From Candidatus Omnitrophota bacterium (GTDB taxonomy: Bacteria; Omnitrophota; Gorgyraeia; 2-01-FULL-45-10), in NCBI GenBank assembly GCA_041650805.1, contig JBAZKM010000006.1, positions 62,001 through 126,000 on the forward strand: 64,000 nt of DNA. The letters are read 5' to 3'. The notes beneath the pieces are model-generated. The model ran no database searches. It had not been told where the DNA came from and saw nothing but the letters and a program-made list of their open reading frames with translations. A program made the translations under genes and the position numbers. Shown one piece after another: positions 57,328-64,000 of this stretch (position 1 is its first letter; each line of letters begins with the position of its first letter).

Positions 57328-58117
57328 AAAGATAAAGAAGATGGTGAAAGAAGGTTATGCCAGGGTAGCGGCACAAGGCATCTCCTGCTGCCCTACAAAT
57401 TCATGCTGCGGGAGCCGAAACCGGGCAAAGGATGTGAGCAGGGCCGTCGGTTACAGCGATGCGGAGATCGATACCGTTCCCGAAGGCGCTAACCTGGGCC
57501 TCGGATGCGGCAATCCGGTCGCTATCGCATCTTTAAAAGAGGGCGACGTCGTGCTCGATCTGGGGAGCGGCGCCGGATTTGACGCGTTCCTTGCCTCGTC
57601 AAGAGTCGGTAAGACCGGCCGCGTCATAGGTGTCGATATGACGCCGGAGATGGTTGAAAAGGCCCGGGATAATGCCGGGAGGGGTGATTATAAGAACGTG
57701 GAATTTATGCAGGGCGAGATCGAAAAACTGCCTCTTGAGGATGCCTCGATCGACGTTATCATATCGAACTGCGTCATCAACCTGTCGCCTGAAAAAGAGC
57801 AGGTCTTTAAAGAGGCCTTCAGGGTGCTTAAGCCCGGAGGGCGGCTTATGGTCTCTGACCTGGTTCTGGTCAAAGATCTGCCTGATAGTATAAAGGGATC
57901 TGTCGAGGCATATGTGGGTTGCCTTGCCGGGGCGGTCAAAAAAGACGAGTATCTGAAGTTCATAAAACTGGCCGGCTTTAAAGAGGTCAAAGTGATAGAC
58001 CAGATAAGCTATCCCGTAGATGCCATCTTCAAGGAACTTGAAGGCGTCCGGGACACGGTAGCCAGCATAAAAGTATCCGCAAAAAAATCTTTGATATGGG
58101 ATACCGTCGCGCTATAA
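57317..58117 (+). CDS. arsM: arsenite methyltransferase ArsM
   Basis: The 266-residue class I methyltransferase has the SAM motif VVLDLGSGAGFDAFLASSRVG (in parts, near 76) and cysteines in GISCCPTNSCCG (24-32 region), NLGLGCGNPVAIA, ISNCVINL and YVGCLAGAV. In ArsM these bind arsenic. VIGVDMTPEMVEKARDNA and FRVLKPGGRLMVSDLV are also typical. It methylates arsenite to mono- and dimethyl forms, which the ArsP-like permease may then export. It overlaps the thioredoxin-like gene by 11 bp. Confidence 0.92.
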   Translation: MKDKKIKKMVKEGYARVAAQGISCCPTNSCCGSRNRAKDVSRAVGYSDAEIDTVPEGANLGLGCGNPVAIASLKEGDVVLDLGSGAGFDAFLASSRVGKTGRVIGVDMTPEMVEKARDNAGRGDYKNVEFMQGEIEKLPLEDASIDVIISNCVINLSPEKEQVFKEAFRVLKPGGRLMVSDLVLVKDLPDSIKGSVEAYVGCLAGAVKKDEYLKFIKLAGFKEVKVIDQISYPVDAIFKELEGVRDTVASIKVSAKKSLIWDTVAL

Positions 58118-58150
58118 TACACCTATATCTTTAACAGGCGGAGGGGTGAG

Positions 58151-58798
58151 ATGAGGCGATTCCTGCGGGTCTTTACATCCGGGCTTCTGATCTTACTGGC
58201 GCTCGGCAGTTACATCTTCTACGAATATACCCTTAAGGAGAAGCTTGAAAGCGTGCGGGAGAAATTGATCCTGGTCGCCTCCAACGCCTCGCTCTCTATA
58301 GATACGGACCAGCTGCTAAGGATACCGTTAAATAAGGAGGGCGACAAGACCGAAGAGTACAGGGCCGTCTATCAGAAACTGTACAGCATAAAGAAGATGA
58401 ACCCTTTCATAAAGTTCATATATATAATGAAGGCCACGGACCGGCCCGGCATCCTGCAGTACATCGTTGATGTCGATCCTCTCCCGGATACCGTAACGGC
58501 GGAGAGCCCGACCGCTTTCCCGGGAGATGAGTACGATGCGCGGAATGTGCCGGAGATGCTTAAGGCCTACAGCGGCCCCACCGCCGACAGAGGTCCGACC
58601 GCCGACGTATGGGGGACGGTAATATCCGGTTATGCGCCGCTTTACGGCGATACCGGCGAGGCGGTCGCTATCCTGTGCGTCGATACGGACGGCACGGGGA
58701 TATACGGCGGTCAAAGGACGGCCTGGATACGCTCATTCTTCATATCGTTGATCGTAATAACAGTCCTCATCCCGTTATTTTTAAGAATGGAGGTTTAG
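58151..58798 (+). CDS. membrane protein with sensor-like extracytoplasmic domain
   Basis: The 215-residue product has membrane helices at both ends (FTSGLLILLALGSYIFYEYT and FFISLIVITVLIPLFLRM) and a periplasmic domain of about 150 residues between them. The sequence ILVASNASLSIDTDQLLRIPLNKEGD...YRAVYQKLYSIKKMNPFIKFIYIM (in parts) resembles sensor domains that precede cyclases and kinases. Here it has no output domain and ends just past the second helix. It could pass a signal to a partner by helix contact, or be a truncated receptor. The next gene starts 1 base after it. Confidence 0.6.
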   Translation: MRRFLRVFTSGLLILLALGSYIFYEYTLKEKLESVREKLILVASNASLSIDTDQLLRIPLNKEGDKTEEYRAVYQKLYSIKKMNPFIKFIYIMKATDRPGILQYIVDVDPLPDTVTAESPTAFPGDEYDARNVPEMLKAYSGPTADRGPTADVWGTVISGYAPLYGDTGEAVAILCVDTDGTGIYGGQRTAWIRSFFISLIVITVLIPLFLRMEV

Positions 58799-59500
58799 AT
58801 GCGCCGATACGGTGTTGCTGTGGGTATAGTTATCGCGGCCATGGTATATTCCGCCTTTTCACATGCCGCAAATATACGCCTGAAGGAGGGGCGCGTTTTT
58901 GAAGGAGAAATAATAGGCGAGACGGCCGATTCGGTAAGGGTAAGAGAGAAGACAGGGGAAGGCCAGTATATAGAGACGGAATACAACAGGTCCGAGATCG
59001 AGAGCATGGGCAACACAGGCCGGATCACAGGAGATGAGATCGTGGCAGGGATCATATCTCAACTCTCCCCGCCCGAACCGGACGCCGGACCGGAAGAGGC
59101 CGATCCTGTTTACAACGATGCCCTGGACGGGTTGATAGGTAAGATAGAAGGCCTGAAGGTCATCTGGGATATAGACCATACGAGGTTCGACAGCATCAAG
59201 GAATGGGTGAAGGGCTTTGAGCCTCTTAAGGAGGCCTTCCAGCAGAGATACGCCGGCTCAGGCAGGTCGTCCTACTATTACATATCTATGGCCCTCGTGG
59301 AGCTGAGTAATTTTATGGACTCGGTGAAGAACTTCGAAAAATCGAGGAAGTCGCGGCAGGATATGGAGAGGAACGGATCTTATGGCCTTGCGGATAAGTT
59401 CAGGGACGTCGCAAAAGAGTATGAGGACTCGGCTTCGAAGGAAATATCCAAGACGATAGAGTACTGCAATATCGCGCGGCAGAGGGCTGTACGGCAATAA
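58799..59500 (+). CDS. exported hypothetical protein
   Basis: The 233-residue product has a signal peptide (VGIVIAAMVYSAFSHAA). A small beta domain follows (ANIRLKEGRVFEGEIIGETADSVRVREK in parts, ending in YNRSEIESM), of a type that I have seen in many exported proteins of unknown use. Then come a linker and a helical C-terminal domain (residues 100-233) with several DxxxEW and charged-helix segments. No cysteines are conserved except one near the end. It lies tightly between the sensor-like gene and the large AsmA-like gene. Confidence 0.55.
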   Translation: MRRYGVAVGIVIAAMVYSAFSHAANIRLKEGRVFEGEIIGETADSVRVREKTGEGQYIETEYNRSEIESMGNTGRITGDEIVAGIISQLSPPEPDAGPEEADPVYNDALDGLIGKIEGLKVIWDIDHTRFDSIKEWVKGFEPLKEAFQQRYAGSGRSSYYYISMALVELSNFMDSVKNFEKSRKSRQDMERNGSYGLADKFRDVAKEYEDSASKEISKTIEYCNIARQRAVRQ

Positions 59501-59518
59501 TAATAAAGATGAAATGGC

Positions 59519-61948
59519 ATGAAGAATACGATATTTGCTATCCTCTTCGTTCTGGCCCTGGCCATATTCGGCGGGATATTCTATCTGAACGAGATCTTCA
59601 TACCGGCGAACCTGAAGAGGACGGTCACGGAGGGGATAGAGACCGCTACCGGTAAGAAGGTCCTGCTCGAATCGCTGAAGTTTAGCGTCCTCAAAGGGAT
59701 GGTGCTGAAGGGGTTCGTGCTATACGACGATAAAGATGTAATACTGAAGGCCAAAGAGATCTCCTGCACGTTCTTCATAATACCTTTCCTGAAAAAAGAG
59801 ATAATCATCCCCGTAATAAAGATCAGGTCACCCGTAATATTGCTCGAACGCCGCCCGGACAATTCAATAAACCTCTCGGACCTCTTTGACCGGAAGGATG
59901 TGCCAAAATACGATTATAACGTAATGGTCCGCAGTATAAGGATGACCGGCGGAAAGGTCATCTTCATCGATGATACCCTGGCGCCGCCGTACGCAAAGGA
60001 TATCGATAAGGTCAACGTGCGTATATACCTTTCGCCGCCTTCGAAGGCGCTCTTCGACCTTGACTTCGAGATCCCCTCAGAAACGGCCGTAAAGGTGGAT
60101 TCGACCGGTGAGTATGACATATCATCGGGAAAGGGGAGCGCTAAGATCGCGGTGACAGATCTCTCTTTAAAAGAGTTCGCGGGATATTATGAAAGCACGG
60201 GGATGGCCTTTCCCGGAGGCACGTCCGATGCCATTATAGACCTGGATATGGACCGCGATATCATAAGCGCCGGCATGAACGTCCAGACCAAAGACCTCGC
60301 CATATTCGGGGGAGGTGCATCGGCCAGGCTCAGCTCCTATATAAAGGCCGACCTTCGGTATTCCCTGAACGACAGGCGGCTGGGATACGCGGGCACCATG
60401 AAGATCGATAAGCTTGCCGTCTCCGGGGTGGAATATTTCCAGGATGCCGATGAGATAGAGGGAGACCTCTCATTCAGCGATTCGGGGTTCTCTTCCAATA
60501 ATATCAGCGCAAAGATCTTCGGCATACCCGTCGGGGCAAAGGTGAACCTGGCTAAGCTTGAGGCCGCCCTTCTCGATATCGACATCATAGCCGATGTGAA
60601 ACTCGATCTCCTCGAGGCGATATTGAAAGAGAGATTCGAGATGAATATACCGGCCCGTCTGGAGGGCGACGGCAGGCTCTATATCACCATGCAGTACAAG
60701 ATACCGGTCGTGGCCCCGCCCGAGGTAAGGGGATCGCTCGAGACCTCCGACGCGTCAATAATCATAGAGGAAGGTAAGCCCCGCATAGAGAAGGTCAGGG
60801 GCATCCTGCAGTTCGGCGCGAATCAGTTCACATGGTCCGGCATCGATCTGATGTACCTCGGTACCCCTTACAGGACATCGGGCACCCTTACCAATCCGGA
60901 TGCGCCGGGGGTACAGCTTAAACTATCATCGAAAGACCTCTCATTGGAATCCGTCTTTTCGGTTAACGGGAGGCAGATGACTTTCGGCAAGTTCGAAGGC
61001 AGTTATCTCAATTCAAACTTTTCGCTTAAGGGCAAGGCGGTCCTTGCGTCTCCGTCCGCCATAAATGCCGACATAAAAGGCGCGCTGGATGTGAGGATCG
61101 GCGATATGAAGACGGCGTTGAAGGATCTCAGGGATAAATTGGAGCGCATGAGAGCGGCAGGGTCCTTTCATGCGGATCTCAATCTGAAAGGGAACATGAA
61201 GGATATCAGATCCTGCGCCATAGAAGCGAAGGTCATGAGCAGTTCGGTGTCGCTATACGGCCTCAAACCGGCCAGTATCGTCATCGATTATTACCAGAAA
61301 GACGGTGTCGTCGATATGCCCCGTATACATTCGTTCCTTTATGGCGGCACGCTTGATGCCGATGCCAGGATAGACCTTGTCTCGAGGGGAAACCCTTATT
61401 CGGTGAACGTAGAGATCAAAAATGTGAAGCTTGAAAAATTGAAAGAGGATATAGGCATGAGAGATAAGGATATATCAGGATCGGTATGGTTCCGGGCGAA
61501 ATTGAACGGCCTGTCAGATGATCCCGCGACCTTGAACGGGGCCGGGAATATATCGGTCGATGACGGCAAACTGTGGCAGCTCAACCTCTTCAGGGGGCTC
61601 GGGGTATTGATCTTCACGAGCGACTTCAGCGAAGTTATATTCAAAAAGGCCTCCGCCTCGCTGGTCTTCAGGGATAAGGCCGTCTCCACGGACGGCATGT
61701 GGCTCACGAGTGACCTCATAAATATGTATGGTTCGGCCCGGATAGGTTTCGACAACTCCATAAAGGCATCCCTGAAAGCGGAGATCGCCCAGGATGCGCT
61801 GGAGTCGGGCGCCAGGAAGAATATCACAACGGCGATGGGAAGATATACCATGATAGATGTGGTCGGGACGCTCAAGGAGCCGAAGTACCGCCTCACGCCG
61901 GATATAGGCGGCATACTCGGGGATATCAAGGGTTTTGTCTTCGAATAG
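59519..61948 (+). CDS. large AsmA-like inner-membrane protein
   Basis: The 809-residue product has one N-terminal membrane helix (TIFAILFVLALAIFGGIFYL). The AsmA start (VLLESLKFSVLKGMVLKGFVLYDDKDVILKAKEISC in parts, IRSPVILLERRPDNSINLSDLF in parts) is followed by a long repetitive beta region typical of AsmA/TamB/DUF748 proteins. It ends in an AsmA-like C-terminal part (NGAGNISVDDGKLWQLNLFRGLGVLIF, in parts, near 680). Such proteins form periplasmic grooves for lipid transport to the outer membrane. A shorter AsmA-like protein is at 47.6 kb. It is the last plus-strand gene. Confidence 0.8.
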   Translation: MKNTIFAILFVLALAIFGGIFYLNEIFIPANLKRTVTEGIETATGKKVLLESLKFSVLKGMVLKGFVLYDDKDVILKAKEISCTFFIIPFLKKEIIIPVIKIRSPVILLERRPDNSINLSDLFDRKDVPKYDYNVMVRSIRMTGGKVIFIDDTLAPPYAKDIDKVNVRIYLSPPSKALFDLDFEIPSETAVKVDSTGEYDISSGKGSAKIAVTDLSLKEFAGYYESTGMAFPGGTSDAIIDLDMDRDIISAGMNVQTKDLAIFGGGASARLSSYIKADLRYSLNDRRLGYAGTMKIDKLAVSGVEYFQDADEIEGDLSFSDSGFSSNNISAKIFGIPVGAKVNLAKLEAALLDIDIIADVKLDLLEAILKERFEMNIPARLEGDGRLYITMQYKIPVVAPPEVRGSLETSDASIIIEEGKPRIEKVRGILQFGANQFTWSGIDLMYLGTPYRTSGTLTNPDAPGVQLKLSSKDLSLESVFSVNGRQMTFGKFEGSYLNSNFSLKGKAVLASPSAINADIKGALDVRIGDMKTALKDLRDKLERMRAAGSFHADLNLKGNMKDIRSCAIEAKVMSSSVSLYGLKPASIVIDYYQKDGVVDMPRIHSFLYGGTLDADARIDLVSRGNPYSVNVEIKNVKLEKLKEDIGMRDKDISGSVWFRAKLNGLSDDPATLNGAGNISVDDGKLWQLNLFRGLGVLIFTSDFSEVIFKKASASLVFRDKAVSTDGMWLTSDLINMYGSARIGFDNSIKASLKAEIAQDALESGARKNITTAMGRYTMIDVVGTLKEPKYRLTPDIGGILGDIKGFVFE

Positions 61949-61973
61949 CCCTCCGGAGACCGCCCTTGCCCGG

Positions 61974-63014
61974 CTATCGCGATCTCAGTAATGCCTCGAA
62001 GAAATCGGTCTGTACCTTTGCCTCTCTCCAGAAGACCTTGACCCAATCTTCAGGCACGGGGTAATCCTCTTCCCTGATATGGATATCTTCGTACGGGATA
62101 CGGGAATCTTTCGCCGCCTTCAGGTAAAAGTACATACCCTTTTTGAGCAATCTCTCTATCTGCGTAAAATAGTACCGGATCTGTCCCGGCCTCATCTCAT
62201 GCAGGGTAGAGATGCTGATGAAGAGGTCGACCGTCCCTTCCGGGAGCATCTCTATCTGGCTGGGGAGAAAGAAGAGTATGTCCGATCTTTCAAACTCCTC
62301 TTTTATGTCGGAATAGGAATTGAACTCCCTGAAGGCGAATATCCTCTTTCCCGGGAATGAGCCGCTCAGATATCTTTCGGCGATGTAGAGAGCGGGAGGT
62401 GTGTCTATTATGATATATTTCAAAGGCGACATTACGGACAGGAAGACGAACGCCGTCCTGCCGTATCCCGCCCCCAGCTCGCAGACGGTCCCGATCTTTT
62501 CCCTGTCGCGGACCGGCCCCATCATGGAATTGAACTCTATCGCAGAATTTGCTATGTCCTGAGATATGAGCCGGCCGTCCAGATGTATCCTGGGAGGGTT
62601 GCCGGCCTCGGGCTCTTCCAGCCGGCCAAGGAGATCTTCGTTATCGTTACGTCTCGCATATTCCCATAACATGAAGACGAGAAAATTGTAAAACAGGGAT
62701 TGCCGCCATCTTAAATATCTATGCCGCGGGGGGAAGAAACTCCTGAATATATTTCTTATCGTTGCGCCGGGCCCGGAGTGAGAGACCAGGTATCTGGTCT
62801 GCCTGTTGACCGGGAAGTTCGGCAGCCAGGTAAAATAATGCGACGCCACCGGTATCTTAAAATTTTCATACCCGTATTTGAATAACCGTTCTTCGTGTAC
62901 CGTATTCAGGTGGTCCCAATATTTTGAGGGCTGGACCTCGCTCCTGCCGCGTGACAGGGACGCTTTCATCTCTCCGATCCTTGCGCGCATGGCCCTCTCC
63001 TCCCGTTCAGTCAT
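61974..63014 (-). CDS. putative sugar O-methyltransferase
   Basis: The 346-residue product matches the TIGR04371 type of putative sugar O-methyltransferases. The SAM site is VCELGAGYGRTAFVFL near residue 178, with YIIIDTPPALYIAERYL and LFISISTLHEMRPGQIRYYF following, and FNSMMGPVRDREKIG just before. The N-terminal 120 residues (YWDHLNTVHEERLFKYGYENFKIPVASHYF, in parts) are typical of the family. It would methylate a surface sugar or its precursor. It lies on the minus strand and overlaps the radical SAM gene by 8 bp, so the two form a unit. Confidence 0.8.
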   Translation of the reverse strand: MTEREERAMRARIGEMKASLSRGRSEVQPSKYWDHLNTVHEERLFKYGYENFKIPVASHYFTWLPNFPVNRQTRYLVSHSGPGATIRNIFRSFFPPRHRYLRWRQSLFYNFLVFMLWEYARRNDNEDLLGRLEEPEAGNPPRIHLDGRLISQDIANSAIEFNSMMGPVRDREKIGTVCELGAGYGRTAFVFLSVMSPLKYIIIDTPPALYIAERYLSGSFPGKRIFAFREFNSYSDIKEEFERSDILFFLPSQIEMLPEGTVDLFISISTLHEMRPGQIRYYFTQIERLLKKGMYFYLKAAKDSRIPYEDIHIREEDYPVPEDWVKVFWREAKVQTDFFEALLRSR

Positions 63015-63993
63015 CGCATATCCTCCCTAGAGATCTCTCAAGGACCTGTCGCGGTATATTATGCGTGATGTAATGGCAAAAGAGGCAGTGGTTCGTTGTC
63101 ATGCCGGGAAAGCGGACGCCTGACGTCTCGAGCGCCTTACGGACCGGATGGAGGCCCGATCCGAATATCGCAGAGATGAGACGGTTATCCCCGGCGTTGC
63201 GTAAAAGTTTTTGAGGAGTGTCAGTTTTTATGGAGCCGAGCGTCAACATCTCCGTGCCGTTGGCGTATCCGCAGCACGGTTTGATCGTACCGTCCGGAAG
63301 GATGTAAAATAGATTACCCGGCCCTTCACAGAAGTCATCCCGGAACCATCTTCCGTTCCACGGGTCTTTCAGACGCGCCGCCTTACCTACGGGCGAAAGG
63401 TCTATATATGATATCCTGATGAAGAGCCCGCCGCCTTTTATACAGGCGTGTCCGGATCCGGCGCCTTTCATGGCTGCGCCCAGGAGACGGGAGAGTTTTA
63501 AAAGCCGTCCGCCGGTCCGGCTATCCATCGCTCCCTTTACTGCGGCGACAGATATTATGTCGGGCCGGTTCCATATCTCCCGAGCGGCCCTTATGAACGA
63601 TGCGACCTTCTTCAGGTCCTGGCGGTGGAACGCGTCCACGCTTACACATATATCGCCGTCATACCCGGCCCTGTATATTTGTTCCAGGGACGGGATGAGT
63701 TCTTTCTTCGAATTGAACCAGGCACCATTCGTCATGATCCGGCCGAAGAGCATCCCGCGCCGTACAGCTTCCTTTATTATCGCGCACAGGAGATCGAGCG
63801 CAAGGAACGGTTCGCCCCCCGTAAATCCTACCCGCTTGATCCCGAGATCCGAACATCCGGCGAGGAATCTCAGGGCGCCCTTCCTGCCCAGGGCCGCGCC
63901 GCCGGGTTCTGTATTGCAATGGCCGCACCGCAGGTTGCACCGGGCGGTAAGGGAGAAGAGGACCTCGGTGGGACGGAATCGTCGTTTTTTCAT
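63007..63993 (-). CDS. radical SAM/SPASM-like enzyme
   Basis: The 328-residue product has the cluster motif ARCNLRCGHCNTEP near residue 18 (C-x3-C-x2-C), GFTGGEPFL near 57, and a C-terminal domain with further cysteines. These include DDFCEGPGNLFYILPDGTIKPCCGYANG in parts, and NHCLFCHYI. That part resembles SPASM or twitch domains holding extra clusters. It could modify a peptide or a sugar; the adjacent sugar methyltransferase suggests a surface-polymer role. The start near 63993 has GAT-rich context and may be further upstream, beyond the window. Confidence 0.82.
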   Translation of the reverse strand: MKKRRFRPTEVLFSLTARCNLRCGHCNTEPGGAALGRKGALRFLAGCSDLGIKRVGFTGGEPFLALDLLCAIIKEAVRRGMLFGRIMTNGAWFNSKKELIPSLEQIYRAGYDGDICVSVDAFHRQDLKKVASFIRAAREIWNRPDIISVAAVKGAMDSRTGGRLLKLSRLLGAAMKGAGSGHACIKGGGLFIRISYIDLSPVGKAARLKDPWNGRWFRDDFCEGPGNLFYILPDGTIKPCCGYANGTEMLTLGSIKTDTPQKLLRNAGDNRLISAIFGSGLHPVRKALETSGVRFPGMTTNHCLFCHYITHNIPRQVLERSLGRICDD

Positions 63994-64000
63994 CGGGACC

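Noticed and set aside
1..64000. tRNA, rRNA and CRISPR genes
   Set aside because: I looked for T-loop words, rRNA-like segments and regular repeat-spacer patterns and found none that could be supported; a covariance-model scan would settle it.

Overview
The window looks like a chromosomal contig from an uncultivated, probably anaerobic bacterium with two membranes. The two-membrane reading rests on several porin-like barrels, lipoproteins with lipoboxes and AsmA-like proteins. An energy-converting hydrogenase-related complex, oxygen-free siroheme chemistry, arsenic methylation and a trehalose locus with a DUF5752 protein remind me of Omnitrophota or a similar deep lineage. That placement is an impression from gene content, not a demonstrated assignment. 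The first 14.5 kb is visibly more AT-rich and is built of accessory genes; the remainder is more GC-rich core and metabolic sequence.

Layout. (1) 1-3.6 kb: sporadic defence-island-type genes, namely a partial TcmP, its three-Cys partner, a DUF6119/TIGR04141 protein and a permuted papain-like peptidase. (2) 3.6-8.4 kb: a phage-derived block with a MerR-like regulator, a zinc-ribbon protein, a ParB-N/DNA methyltransferase, an HTH protein and a large terminase, but no portal or capsid. (3) 8.4-14.5 kb: a promoter with a small structured RNA, a related attenuator-like leader, and a tight seven-gene run that begins with secreted or exported proteins and ends with a GIY-YIG protein, a PD-(D/E)XK protein and a deoxyribosyltransferase/TIR-like protein. 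(4) 14.5-16.6 kb: an imperfect palindromic repeat, a short MscS, small secreted or membrane proteins and a TPP riboswitch interrupted by a hairpin insertion. (5) 16.6-24.6 kb: Thi4, an Rrf2 regulator, then a sulfur-assimilation and siroheme operon (APS reductase, SirC, HemA, HemC, CobA, HemB, HemL, sulfite reductase). (6) 24.7-30.7 kb: a porin, lipoproteins, a MacB-type ABC exporter, PlsC, MscL and an MFS transporter. (7) 30.7-35.8 kb: a trehalose locus with a membrane-sensor/HAMP/trehalose-phosphate-synthase fusion, OtsB, DUF5752 and TreT. (8) 36-44.4 kb: a PAS protein and a six-gene Hyf-like complex without nickel ligands (Ehr). (9) 44.5-47.5 kb: ThiM and a histidine kinase. (10) 47.5-58.1 kb: an AsmA-like protein, metal ABC transport, NikR with an operator, a porin, CbiMNQO, and a DUF134-led arsenic operon. 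(11) 58.1-64 kb: a sensor-domain protein, secreted proteins, a large AsmA-like protein, and a minus-strand sugar-methyltransferase/radical-SAM pair.

How the genes work together. The siroheme genes appear to supply only the sulfite reductase at the end of their operon. The pathway is stripped down: HemC ends before its cofactor-binding domain, HemA lacks its dimerisation domain, and no uroporphyrinogen-III synthase is visible. Trehalose can be made by two routes, one of them apparently wired to an extracytoplasmic signal. Nickel or cobalt uptake sits under a NikR-type operator.

The strongest leads for something undescribed are: the family of extended -10 promoter plus structured-leader plus terminator units at 8.4, 8.6 and 37.3 kb (and possibly 30.8 kb); the 8.7-14.5 kb mixed operon; the cofactor-domain-less HemC; the interrupted TPP riboswitch; and the Ehr complex with all four nickel ligands replaced. 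No tRNA, rRNA, CRISPR array or intact insertion sequence was recognised.
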